DNA of 64,000 bases from Coptis chinensis (lineage: Eukaryota > Streptophyta > Magnoliopsida > Ranunculales > Ranunculaceae): positions 7,297,001-7,361,000 of the forward strand of contig CM027378.1 in NCBI GenBank assembly GCA_015680905.1. The letters run 5' to 3'. The notes under the pieces were generated by a model, which was not told the origin of the DNA, made no database searches, and saw nothing but the letters and a program-made list of their open reading frames with translations. The translations under genes were made by a program, and so were the position numbers. The number at the start of each line of letters is the position of its first letter. Position 1 is the first letter of the stretch. Below, in pieces: positions 11,256 to 22,537 of this stretch.

Positions 11256-11756
11256 CTAATCCTCATCCAATTCTGATGAATTATTTGGGATGCTTAGGTA
11301 GTCCATTTCCCAATTTGGTCCTCCTATAAGCAATGCTTCATTTATTGACTTCAAATAGGCATTTTCTTTTCTCAAGTTTTCAATATATTGATGAAGTTGT
11401 TTTTCTCTATGAGTTGCTTCATGTAGCTCTTCACGTTTAGTAATGACTTCTTTGTGGTTGACATCTAAAACCTCAAATTTGTATATCTGCTGTAGAAAGC
11501 GGATAGCGTTTCCTGCAGCCGCATTTTCTGAGTCCACTTTTTTAGTTTGATACGTCCCTGGAAATGATTGGCTTATAGGATATTTTGGATTTTTGAAGAT
11601 TTCTCTCATTATCGGCAAATCTATTATGACATCTGCAGCGTATTGGTTGTTTTGAATCTTTGATATGTAAACTGGTTCTCCCTCAATTTTTTCCTTGATG
11701 AGAATTTCCTTCAACGCTGTCTTGAGTGAAATACTATATTTGGTTTCATACTCCAT
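11256..11756 (-). CDS. Small dsRBD-like protein with coiled-coil tail (copy B)
   Basis: The protein is 166 aa from the ATG at 11756 (MEYETKYS...), chosen because it aligns with the start of copy A. The open frame extends 20 codons further, and a CAG acceptor-like site precedes LMEYE just as it precedes IMAYE in copy A. Order: helix (ALKEILIKEKIEG), beta strands (EPVYISKIQNNQYAADVIID), GTYQTKKVDSENAAAGNAIR (Ala-rich helix, KK kept), then a long charged coiled coil (KREELHEATHREKQLHQYIE) and an acidic end (NNSSELDED). Relatives are not identified. The overall plan resembles a single dsRBD followed by a dimerising helix. The 3' end is locally duplicated: a ctaatcctcatccaat segment recurs at about 11183-11198 and 11255-11270. 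About 0.7 kb separates it from copy A, on the same strand. Confidence 0.62.
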   Translation of the reverse strand: MEYETKYSISLKTALKEILIKEKIEGEPVYISKIQNNQYAADVIIDLPIMREIFKNPKYPISQSFPGTYQTKKVDSENAAAGNAIRFLQQIYKFEVLDVNHKEVITKREELHEATHREKQLHQYIENLRKENAYLKSINEALLIGGPNWEMDYLSIPNNSSELDED

Positions 11757-12758
11757 GAGCTGCATTTTAAAAATTACATTAGTTAATGATTTGGAATGTG
11801 ATAGTAACGACAACAAAATGTTTTATAGTTTGAACGGGAACAATTACAAATTGTCAACCAATTGGTGACGAAGTTTTTTGGTTTAATGAAGAAGGTAACA
11901 TTAATAGCCCTAGTAATTTGTCAACACATTTGACATTTTCAAAGCTCAAGGCAAGCGATTTTTAATACTTGATTTTTAGACTTAATAGGTTTTGTTGCCT
12001 CCTAAATCTGCTTTCGTATTGTAGAAAATTGGATTGGAAGCTTCAATCTCCTGAGCTGAGACAAATCCTTCAAGATACTTCTTGAGGAGAGACCGGTTAT
12101 TGTCGATCGACTTATTTGTTTTGAAAATACTTCTGTTAATGGCATCTTTACTTCACTCTTCACTTTCTTTATCCCATTTTTCAGTATATTAATTTTCATA
12201 TGGTTTCTGACCTCTCCTTTTGAGATTGTGTCAAGAATGAGACCCTTCTTATGAATGAGAAAAATTAAAATTTACTACAGTAATCCTGGCTCCACTAAAT
12301 TACTTTTAGTTACTGAATAAATCCTACATTGACATAGTTTCCCAGTTTGTGTTCAATTAAGCAAAATTTACTAAGATGATTTATGTCCTATTAGGCATCC
12401 AACTATAGAAGCATCTCACCCTAAGTTTGCCTAATGCATTTATCTGACACAACAAACACAACAACAGTCTATCGTAGCGAAATAGCTTTAAGACAAATTC
12501 TATACATCCAAAACAATGACAATAGCAGCAAAACATATAAATTTGTACAAAGCATTAAGCAAGAAACAGACTCAATCATTGATAAGCGAAGTAAACTACA
12601 CATCCAAGATACATTAAGCTACGCAGTATTGCAGTCTACCTAAAGTTTCATAACCAAAATTCTGTCAAATAAATAGTGACATAACGGTATGGGCACAGTT
12701 AAGAAGTGAGGTTGCATTTTTGCGAAGCTGTATTTATCTTAAGGTTTTTGTTTCATAG
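11757..12758. other. Stretch without an identifiable gene
   Basis: A minus-strand region at 12000-12200 has partly open frames (one reads LLKKYLEGFVSAQEIEASNP) but is interrupted and matches no family I recognise. The remainder is AT-rich with no clear signal. Confidence 0.45.
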
Positions 12759-13126
12759 AAGTCTTTAGTCATGAAAGGTTCAGTGGATACTATGGAGTTG
12801 GTGCATGCACCATATCCAACTTCCTTTTGTCCTTTCCTTTTCTGGTTATGATTTCGGTTGTTTTAGGGAAAATAACGTATTATATGGTGAAATTTCACCC
12901 TGGATTCTCTCACTTTGTTTACGCTGTTCTTATTATGTTTAGCTGTGTTGCTGTTGCAGAGAGCTGCATGATGGTTATTGCAACCTTGGTTCTTAACTAC
13001 ATGATGGGAATAGTAACTGGAGTTGGATGCAAAGTTCATATGAATCTTTTGATGAATTGCGATCCATAATCGCATCTGAGCATCTTGATCCAGTTTTGTC
13101 TTCAACACTACTAAATGATATTTTCC
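12759..13126 (+). pseudogene. ABCG half-transporter membrane-domain fragment, chimeric 3' end
   Basis: After an AG acceptor (catag, ending 12758) the plus strand reads EVFSHERFSGYYGVGACTIS and continues through SFPFLVMISVVLGKITYYMV, FHPGFSHFVYAVLIMFSCVA and ESCMMVIATLVLNYMMGIVT to GVGC at 13030. This is the membrane domain of a plant ABCG (WBC) half transporter of the ABCG12/ABCG15 type. Homology then stops abruptly. A different frame stays open to about 13126 (YESFDELRSIIASEHLDPVL), apparently from another source. The nucleotide-binding domain and the rest of the membrane domain are absent. It is a captured, fused fragment. Confidence 0.85.
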
Positions 13127-13750
13127 TCACTTAGCATGCTCCGTTTAAGGTACACAACTTTTAGCTTAACAGTTTATTTGTATAAATTTGCATTTGTATC
13201 CTAGGTTTCAGTTTATGTGCATGTTTTTTTTTACCTTAACTAACAACAATAACTCTAGTAATACTTGAACACAAACTAATAGAAGGCAATAACATATATT
13301 TTTGATGTTGAATTCATTGATTAAAGAAATCATGTTTATTAATACTAATAAATAAAATTGAAGTATATGTAAAAAGAAAATTTTGTTTACCTTAACCGTT
13401 TGTGTTACTCTTTCTGTAGCCTTAATTCAATATCTTCTATTCTATGCAATGAAAAATTTTAGAGGAATTCAATTAGATATGTAATATTTGATTCAACACA
13501 GAAAAAATATTTGAGAACCAAAAGTTTACCTGTGTTTTTTATATGCGTTGGGAGTGGGGAGATATGATCGTATGTTTTGTATATGTATAGGTTGGTGGAA
13601 AGATAAGAAAAGGTTTTCTTATTTCATTAGAATTCCAGTATTAGTATGACTCTAATTTTGAACATATCTATAATTTTTTTTTTGTTTGACAATTAGAAGT
13701 TAAAGCATGGTGGGACTGTTCCTTGTAGTTATCTATACTGATCGTAGAAT
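13127..13750. other. Stretch without an identifiable gene
   Basis: AT-rich spacer between the ABCG fragment and the second copy of the 2.45 kb block. I see no coding or structured signal. Confidence 0.5.
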
Positions 13751-16203
13751 TCACCATATGCAAGCGCAGATAGGGATATGATTTGGATATCTAGAGTATA
13801 GCAACTAAGGAAAAAGTAACATGTTTATAGCGAAAAACTATTTGGCATATCAACAATCACAGTAATAATCTACAAAAAATAAATATTTGAAGTGTAAGTA
13901 CCTGAGAACAAAAGGGTGCAATTCGCTTACTTATAGTGTGTGTGGACTGAGGCAGTACGATAACAAACGTGCTCAATGTCACTGCAATGACAATAGCAGT
14001 AACGGAGAACCTTACAGGTCCAAGCACTCGGTGAACATAGCAGGAAACACCCTTCGACAAGCATCCGTAGACGACATTCCAACAACTGCGCAAAGTGTCA
14101 CCAAGAGTTGCTTCGGATACAATAAGGATTACAGTAACATATGATAGAGCTGGGAATGCTAACGTGTGATGGAGAGTGAGTGGACTAAATAGGGTATGGG
14201 GTGAAATAAAGTTCTTTACAACTTGTTTTGTTAATTTCTCAACTACTTCTTTCTCCATATCAAGAATTTTACATGTCTCTACTTTCAATGGAGCAAGACA
14301 TGGGCGGACTTCAACGGGTTCTCTGGCTAAGAAATATAAATTCACATTTTTCAAGTGGAACTGAGTAATTGGGTCTAACTGAAGTTGATTCATTGGTGAA
14401 TCCAATTTCAGTTTCCATTGGTCTCTAAGTGTGGATACATAAGGAGATTTGTCTCGGGAGCAAGTGATGTTGATCTGTCAGTCCTTGAGCTTCCTGACAT
14501 ACCTGGTGGAGCAGAGGCATTCGAATTGGCTACAAAGTTTTGGGTGTAGTAACTAAGTGAATGGCAGGGAGCTTGAACTGCATGGCTATTGCGATGGCTA
14601 TTGCTTGAACTGCATTGTTATTTGACTCTACTTTTTCTTCATGCTGATTGCAGTCTTGAGGCAGATTTACTTTGATGTGTCCCCGAATTGGACAAGATAT
14701 TATCTTTGAGCCACTTTCGAGTTCCTAAAGTTTTCTATCAAAACCCACTTAAATAATGCATCTAACGGTGCGGTCCTACCCAAACACCTCATCATTCAAA
14801 TTTGATCATCCCTTCCTCCAATTTCAAAAGTCAAGCCACGAAGTTGTATAACGATCTTAACCATCACACCACGGAGGTGGGCTTAGGACTTGACAGTTCT
14901 CGAATTGATTCGGGGAAGATCCTCACATGGATCTGGACCAAGAGCAACAATAATATTTGACATCTTCGCCATAAGTCTGATTTCGAGGTCCATTTGTAAG
15001 AAGAATCAACCCTTGAAGCGGTTTGGATTATTTTAAATTATTCTTTGATAGCAAGCAGTTTGGTGGCGGTGTGATAACAATGTAATGGTGATGGAAGTGC
15101 GGGATTAGGGAGAGGAAACGAGCTTTCGCGGTGTGATTGATAAGTTGGTATCGAGGTGTGAGGAATAAAAAGGAATGTTAAATTTTGGCTCTTGGTCGTT
15201 GATATCCCTTGGGCTTATTCCTAACTCACATGTTATACCCTCCGTTTGGGTGCTTTCGATATGCTTGTCCCGATATGAATACGTGAAACTAAGATTAGTG
15301 CATGTTAAGTAATTTAAGCCGCGAAGTTTGTGGACAATGCTACCAAGATTGATTCCATCTGGGGCACCGGGGGGGAGTACAAAGTGGTGTCATTTGCTAT
15401 CAATTTATTTGGATTGCTTTCGGATGTGAAGTGTTTGCTCTTGGCTCTAGTAAATGTATTTGGATAAATACACCTTTCAGCAAATAATAAAATGGCCCTC
15501 TTAATTATATGTCCATTTCCGTTAAAGGCATGTTTTATTTCATTTTGAGTGGGTTGTATACCATGTACGGTGGAGTAGTGTTATATGTGGTATCTTTAGA
15601 CAGTGTTGAGGAGAAGTTTTACTTGTCAAAACTCCCACTCTATATCTGCCGAGCAGCTTTGTTACATGAAATAGTTGGTTGCGTATCTGTTGTTGTACCA
15701 AACTACGGACGCATATGTTATGAATGGGAAGTTTGAGTTCTGGAAGACCTTTGCACAGGAGAATGGCGCAAGCAATATGGTAACGAATTTCATGGAGACT
15801 GGTTTCAAATGCGTGTTAACTCTATGTGTACTATGTGTTTGATGTCCAGCTATAGAAATTGAGATAGTTGTAGCTTGATCCAAGGACCAATTACATCATG
15901 CGACCTTATATAGATAGCCTTGTTCCGAACATATTTGGTGATCCAGATTTTTGGTGAACAGCAGAATGTAAAGAAGATGTGCTCCTGGTGTTTTTTCAAT
16001 GTTGCTTGCAATCTTGATATAAAGAGGCAATTCTAGTTTCCCTTCAAATTATCCGGTCATCATCAGTAGTACATTTGGGGGGAAAAAATTCAAGCTATGG
16101 CAGCTGTTCTAGGATGCACCTTAGATTTTCTTAGCTCTTGCTTCGGGTTGCTTCATGTGTGTTTAAACGCGTGATTTTTCCTTTAGGTGTACAGTTCCAT
16201 ATC
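13751..16203. repeat. 2.45 kb duplicated block, copy 2
   Basis: Partner of 7435-9879 in direct orientation. This copy is 8 bp longer overall. Differences are mostly short indels, many next to CG (for example ctcgag versus ctttcgag, and gctcgat versus gctttcgat). The 7800-8160 portion and its partner at 14115-14475 are almost free of differences. From 16204 to 16799 no gene is recognised. Confidence 0.92.
13902..14405 (-). pseudogene. FUSC-like membrane transporter fragment fused to an unknown sequence, copy 2
   Basis: Same content as 7586-8185 but with the frame kept open through the FUSC-like part: TLAFPALSYVTVILIVSEAT, LGDTLRSCWNVVYG, a short scrambled stretch, then LGPVRFSVTAIVIAVTLSTF, VIVLPQSTHTISKRIA. 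The exon ends at a GT donor (13901-13900). From 14405 the open frame starts MDSPMNQLQLDPITQFHLKN, an unknown sequence. A small deletion further upstream (near 14475-14495) breaks the frame relative to copy 1. It cannot encode a full transporter. Confidence 0.55.
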
Positions 16204-16799
16204 CTCATGTCTTCTTTGTAAGGCTATGGGATCCGAGATTTAATTCGGCTAAGAATTTCAATTAGATTATTGACAAAGTTCTACTCATCCCATCTTGTAT
16301 CTGTCTAATTTGCCTTTGATTTTTATAATTTGCCGAGTCACCAAGTTTTCGATCATTGCATTGAATTCTCTCCAACTTTTGCTCTAATGGGTGTAACTGA
16401 AATGCTCCTTTTCTTTGAACTGAATGTAAGTGAAATTATATCCGTATAATTGGGATCAATTACTTCCGAGCTTGGAGCTTAGGCTTCATTGTTAATATCA
16501 CAACTTGATGCTAAAAGTGAATTATGTTGGTTGTTGGTCGAATGTTACCTCTCCAAGTCAAGCCAAACAGTTGAAAAACATTATTTTCTTAACCACACCT
16601 TAAATAGCAACCAAGTAAAAAGGCTACACCATTTAAAGCAACATAGAAGTTGTAGTGAACTTTCTTGGAGTAAATCAACTACCTAATATCCCCCTATAAG
16701 GTTCTCCGCATTAAAGAAAACCAAAAGCATAGTAAGGATAAGTTATTAAAAAGTTAAAAACACCATAAAGTATTTTTTGTTTGAAATACAGTACCTTCC

Positions 16800-18975
16800 T
16801 CAGATTGCTTGAAAAACTTCTTTATACACAATGTTCTGTGTATATCCTTTTGGCTCATCATCTTCCCTTTTGATTAGAAATTTTAGCCCCTGTCTAGATG
16901 TCGTTCTCGAAACAGCAACATATAACTGCCCATGTGTGAAAATTGGACGTGGTAAATAAACACCAACATGGTTGAAAGTTTGTCCTTGACTCTTGTTTAC
17001 TGTCATTGCGTAACACACTTTGATGGGGAATTGTTTCCTCTTGAAGACAAACGGCCACTTTGTGTCAGTTGGAGATAGGACAATTCTTGGAATCTAGACA
17101 GGTTCACCTATGTTTGTACCTGTAATTATGAATTTGCTTATATGATTGTAAAGTTCTAAATATAATTGAATAAAAGAATATTAATTGGATCACGTATTTT
17201 CGTACCCGTTATAATTTTTGCTTCAATAACTTTGGATCCCATCCTTGTCACAATCAGCCTAGTTCCATTGCAAAGTCCCGCACTTTGATTCAAATTCCGC
17301 ATTAACATTATAGGAACACCAACTTTCAGCTCAATGTTATGGTTTGGTAATCCAGAAAACTGAAGAGTATTCAAAAATTCAGTAGGAAAGAGAACGTCCT
17401 GTTCAGCAGACTTTCTGTAAAACAATGAAGTAATAAGATAATAAAAGTTAAATTTTGTAAAAGAAAAAACAGTTATTTATATAACTACTTTTTTTTTAAG
17501 GTGGTAACCTTCTATAGGACAAAGTGTGTATGCGCACTCAAGTAACTCTGTAAATCTCACGGAAGTGATGAAATAATGTATGAGTTGATTTCATCAACTG
17601 TTTTCATTCTTGGGGCCAAGATGCTTCTTTCCTTGAGGTAATTTTTCTGAACCGTGATTGTTTGCAAAATCTGGATAAATATTTGAAACAATATCTTTAA
17701 TTGAGTCTTCTGATTCAGGAATAAGAAGATCATCTGGAATCTGTATCCATGTTGGTTCAATATCGTTCTCCATAGAAATTGCTGGCAACTTTCCGTCTCC
17801 TAGATCTAGAACCCATTTGCTGAAATCTTCTATAGAACTAGCTATTTCTGGATTCACATTGTCACTTTTTAATCTCATGTTTTGAGTCAGATGAAAAACT
17901 TTACATTTTCCCCAGATTTTAGACCTGTCAAATAGAATTAAAGATGGCAAAATTAAAAATTGCTCAAGGTTACTAAACGAATTATTTGATAAAATTAAGA
18001 TTGTTTGATATATTCAAAGTGGTACCTGTTTATTGAAGCGTCAACAATGTCACCTCGTTGACCCCTTGGAATAACTGGCAAAATCTGTCTGAAGTCTCCA
18101 CCCATTAAAAATGTTTTGCCGCCAAAATATTTGTTATTTTCATCCATTATGTCTTTTAAAGTTCTGTCGGCGACTTGAATCCGTGCCTATGAGTCATTGG
18201 AGCTTCATCCCATAAAATAAGATCTGCTTTTTGTATTAGCTTAGCCAGGTTCTTCATGTTTTGAGATTTTGCATGTCGACTCTTCAACGGTAGGAATTTC
18301 AATATTGAACCTAGAATGTCTTTGTTAAGCCCACTTGGTAGGAGTAGTGATGCTATTCCAGAAGAGGCAACTGCAAGAACAATTTTACCTTCAGATCTTA
18401 GCTTTGAGATGATATTTTTGTACAGATACGTCTTTCCGGTTCCTCCACTGCCGTAAACAAAAATACACCTCCATTCTGTGAATATCTTGCTTGGGTGATA
18501 TTTGGAATACTTCACTTTGTTCATTATTAAGGACTTCATGCATTCTAATGTATTCATCACGTAGTGAACGACAATCATACTCAAGTTCTCCTGCGATCAG
18601 TCTATTACCAGTTGGCATCTGGTCTTTCATATTTGGAAATGGGAAGTCATTGACCTTTGCCAAAGTTTTACCTCTTCTGAGCATGATTTTTTCAATCTCG
18701 CATAGAGTGTAGTTCTTTATTTTCTCCTCTGATAAAACCAATGTCTGATTTCCATTGATTCTTCTATACTGAAATAACAAGTCATCTCCTAATGCCTGGT
18801 GATGTTTTTCCCATAGTTTTTCAGGAAATGATATCTCGCACATCAACATTGGTGTCACAAACAGCTCTCGCAACGCTTTAGGACATAACCATCCGCTAGC
18901 TTCTTTTAGTGCATCATCCCACTCTTTGTCATCATCGAGCAAACCTAGTGCCTGGCAGGTAAATTTAATTGAACA
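16800..18975 (-). pseudogene. RepHel 2 helicase part (PIF1-like), frameshifted
   Basis: The region begins at 18975 with ALGLLDDDKEWDDALKEASG. Motifs in order are: Walker A in FVYGSGGTGKTYLYKNIISK (near 18440), AVASSGIASLLLPSG, Walker [16 protein letters not shown] (near 18190-18230), [14 protein letters not shown] (about 18050-18090), an intron (about 18024-17932), KCKVFHLTQNMRLKSDNVNP, GLPNHNIELKVGVPIMLMRN, and the C-terminal NKSQGQTFNHVGVYLPRPIF and VAVSRTTSRQGLKFL. These are the signature motifs of Helitron PIF1-family helicases. Frameshifts occur just before Walker A, after LLLPSG and near 17595, and about 100 bp of extra sequence lies near 17110-17200. The gene is dead. Confidence 0.9.
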
Positions 18976-20735
18976 ATTAAATATGTATAGTTTAAAATTA
19001 AAATTCAGCATATATTAACCGGGGAGTTTTTCAAAATAGACAATAGTAGTGTGTATGTGTTTCCTAAGTTTATTTGTAAAAGTTTTAGGAGAGTCCCTTT
19101 TCTTTATTGTCGGATTAAGTATGCTCCTCCAAAAGTGCTTCCACCGTATCAACCAACCTATACACACTCTTGAGACGAAATATTGGCACGAAAGTCTCTT
19201 AGCAAATGTTTTGTAAACACTATTTCCTTAGGGAAGACATCATGTGCTCGGGTTATTGCTAATGAAGCAATAAGTAATGAAAAACTATTTCCTTTTTTCC
19301 CCATTAATACACACATTTGTTAGTTTCCGCCTATAAATAGACTTACATTTGTGACCTGTTCTACTTGAATTTTTTTTGCTTGCAAGAAATCCTATTTTCT
19401 GTTACTAAATTCAGCTAAACATGATTTACCATGTTTTGTTGTCATATCTATTCCTTTTACTTTATTTTACTTTGTTGTCATGACTCGACCGCTAAAAGAA
19501 ATGTGTTGTTGCCAAAGGAAGCAACAGGATACTTAGTGATGAGTGATGACCTAATGAGCGGATGGACTGCCTTTCTCAGTTCAACCTTAACCTGCCTGAG
19601 GTTTGGGTTAAAGGTAGGGTAAGTTCTAGAAACCCACAGACATCACCCCCACCAATGCAAACACACATAATCCAAAAGCTTGCTAAATCTTTTTACAAAA
19701 AGCGGGACGGGGTAGGCCTTCATCTTGGCGGCGGGGCCAATCAACGACTCAAACTGGGGTATGGATGAACACTACTAACTTACTTCCACATATGCGTCAG
19801 GCCATACTTGCTTTGGTTTTTTCTACGTATATCATGTTCATTGTGAGTGCATGAATCCCAAGATGCAAGCTGGCGGTCATTGATTTAGAATCCTGCTACT
19901 TCTCATACATGCAATTATTTCTGCATTATATATGAATGTTGTTTTGTCTATATTGAAATAAGAACTTTATGTATGTAATGTGCAAAACATTCTCTCTAGT
20001 ACTTTTGAATAGCCTATAAGACCATGGTTTACATGAGACAGGAATGGAGGCAACCTGGAGAGTACCGACTGAAATGGCTTTCACCTCCACTTTTCCTTAC
20101 TTTAGGAGGTATTTGACTACATCCAAGTTGCAACCTTCATATGTTCCGGTGAGTCTTTTATTTTTTCTTCTTTACATTCTTTTTATATATTTCTCATTGT
20201 GAAGACAGAAGACTCTAATTAATTCAGGCCTAGATACTAAGTTTATGTAAACAGTTGACACCATAAAAGCTTGTATACATCTTCTATGCCTGTAATCTAT
20301 ATTTTAAGTAATTACATGTGGTGACTCTTCAAAATGTCAGCGTAGACTTCAATGGAACTCCTTCCATTAATTAGGATATTCATTTGATAATGAGCAGTGG
20401 CTTAGACTCCTCAATTAATACCCAGCTATGGGGTTCATCTCGGTAATGTGGCTTTCAAAGTCGAACCACCTAAAGGCGATGCAATTGTGTTGTCTCCCTT
20501 TTGAGTATTTAGAAGATGTAAAAGCTTATATTAGTACAATGAGTCTGTCGATTGTGTGTGTGGTAAACAGTTAAATTATATTTTGGTAAACAGTAATTCA
20601 ACAATATAGCATGGTAAAAATGATATTTAAATTATATTCATCTAGAAATAACTATGTGTTGACATGATTATGTTGTTTAACTTCCCAAGATCCAACAATT
20701 ATAATGATATAAGAAAACAAAATTTCATAAGTTAC
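18976..20735. other. Insertion splitting RepHel 2 between Rep and helicase
   Basis: Helitron 1 reads continuously across this point; here about 1.76 kb intervenes. Its borders look like a minus-strand intron: Rep ends at aatgtgaggtaact and the helicase resumes after ttacctgccag. It holds open plus-strand stretches that look like captured pieces, for example about 20050-20151 (starting MEATWRVPTEMAFTSTFPYF and ending at a GT donor, gtgagt) and about 20425-20530 (GVHLGNVAFKVEPPKGDAIV). I do not recognise the donor genes. No clear target duplication or terminal repeat is seen. Confidence 0.6.
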
Positions 20736-21790
20736 CTCACATTTGCTTTGAAAGTAGGATAAATAGTTCCATTGACTGTTCTGATTTCTTCAAAACTTCT
20801 AGGACCTTTGACAATATTAAGCAACATCCGTAAGTAAAATCTCTCCCCTGATGTAGGGTGAGCATAGTAAACACGGCCGATCTTTCTTTTACCCTTTCCC
20901 CGTCTAGGAGTCCACACTCTGTCATTGACTTGCCAAACCCATTTAGTGGGAAATTCCATATAAGTAAGTTCTCTAGCAGATGGATACATGGCATTGGCTT
21001 TAAACCATTCTGTAAATTTGGTTTTTGAAGCTTTCTCGCGTTTGATGACTTCTTCTGGTAAATCATTGTCACCGTAGTAGACAATTTGTTCTCCTTCAAG
21101 ATGAAATGGCAACCTCTCTACGCTTGGGTCTCTGTATTGAATTTCAAAGTTTAATAATCTCCAACATGCTTCAGAAGCAGAAAGATAACGACAATCAAGA
21201 AAACGTCCAACTTCGTCCACATCTCGAATGATTTGCTTCCCCGTGTCTACATCTGTTGCGACATTCTCAACAATAAAAGCAGTGGCTCTATCTTTGCCCT
21301 TGTTAATATATTTGAAAAGATACTTTATCGACCTTGCCTTATTACAATGCTCAACATTTATGTGTGCTTGAAATTTAACACACAAATCGACATTATGTGG
21401 TATTACCCACCTATTGTCCAGTTCCTCAGTCTTATCAAACACTTTAACCGTTACATTTTCGACCATTGTTTCTTCTCATATAAGCGGTGAAGTCATTGTG
21501 ATCAATTGTAGTATGATTGTTAAAAGCCTTCGGATAGTGTTTAGAACATTTATTTTCCAACATGGGCGAGCTTGGATTTTTATCTCCACGGTCCGTGTAT
21601 CATAAAGCGTGTAACTTCTTTGATACTGTAACTTTATCTTTCCGGGTCGGGAAGCTCGGTGATATTAACTTATTTATCCGAGAAAGCAGGAGTTTTGGGC
21701 TTGGAACTATTATCCAAGAAAAGCAATATATGAGCATGAGGTAATCCTCTCTTCGAAACTCTATTGTGTATATTCTTTGCAAAAACAAAG
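20732..21790 (-). pseudogene. RepHel 2 Rep nuclease part with HUH motif, frameshifted
   Basis: The rolling-circle nuclease signature GLPHAHILLFLD (HUH) is readable at about 21750-21710, but a frameshift lies on each side of it. It is followed, in shifted frames, by MIHGP, NPSSPMLENKCSKHYPKAF and then the open stretch 21466-20732: NRWVIPHNVDLCVKFQAHIN, SIKYLFKYINKGKDRA (paired Tyr motif YLFKY), FLDCRYLSASEACWRLLNFE, LPFHLEGEQIVYY and IGRVYYAHPTSGERFYLRML. The catalytic His pair and both Tyr residues survive as codons, but the frame does not. Confidence 0.88.
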
Positions 21791-22420
21791 AAAAGACAAT
21801 AAAAGAATTTAAGGTAAGCTTTTCATATAAGAAAAGATCATTAAATCCAACAGGGCATTAACTGCCAAATTATGCAAACAAGTTTTTTTTTTGGAAACTA
21901 TAGGAAAGTATGGATTTTAGCATAGCATCTATTTTGAGTATGATACTGCAAAGTAAGTCCTAGGCAAAATGGACAACTCTTAGATCACCGTCTGGCTTTG
22001 TAAATAGTTAACATGTGGCTGTAATCAGCCAAGGTGCAATAGAAACCTGGATTCTATAGGTCATCTATCTTCTCAATAATGTCTAAACAGTTAACACAAA
22101 AAAGTTTTTAGATGCAATAGCAACCTATACGTCGCATGAGCATTGGCATCCCGAACCAATTGGATGCTTCCTAAACTCCCCTGCCATAGGCTTTTGCTAG
22201 TATTCCTACACACATTCATCAGATACTTTCTCATCTATTTCTTGAGTAGTTCAGAAACTCCTTTTACCCTGTAGCAAAATGAACAATATCGATACTTTTA
22301 ATTGCTCTTAGGGCCCAACCAGTCCTGTCCAACCCGTTTTTGTTGTATTTGCCTAAATGAATATGTAGCTCATGGAGCATGTCCTCGAGATTTATATACT
22401 GTTTGTTTTAACTATTGCAG

Positions 22421-22537
22421 GCCTATCTATGCGAAGGTGATGCTTTCTTGGCCTTGGAGGAAGCCAATGCAGCTGAAAATTCATACACAGTAGCTTTGCA
22501 GATTGATCCATCTATTCGTCGATCTAAATCATTCAAG
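22421..22537 (+). pseudogene. Captured TPR-type exon
   Basis: The sequence attgcag precedes a fully open 117 bp exon (39 codons, phase 0), which ends in ...ttcaag before gtt. It reads AYLCEGDAFLALEEANAAEN then SYTVALQIDPSIRRSKSFK. The spacing of small and aromatic residues and the AL.IDPS ending fit a tetratricopeptide repeat. The donor gene is not identified. It sits in an intron of RepHel 2 on the opposite strand, so it is most likely a captured genomic piece. Confidence 0.6.
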
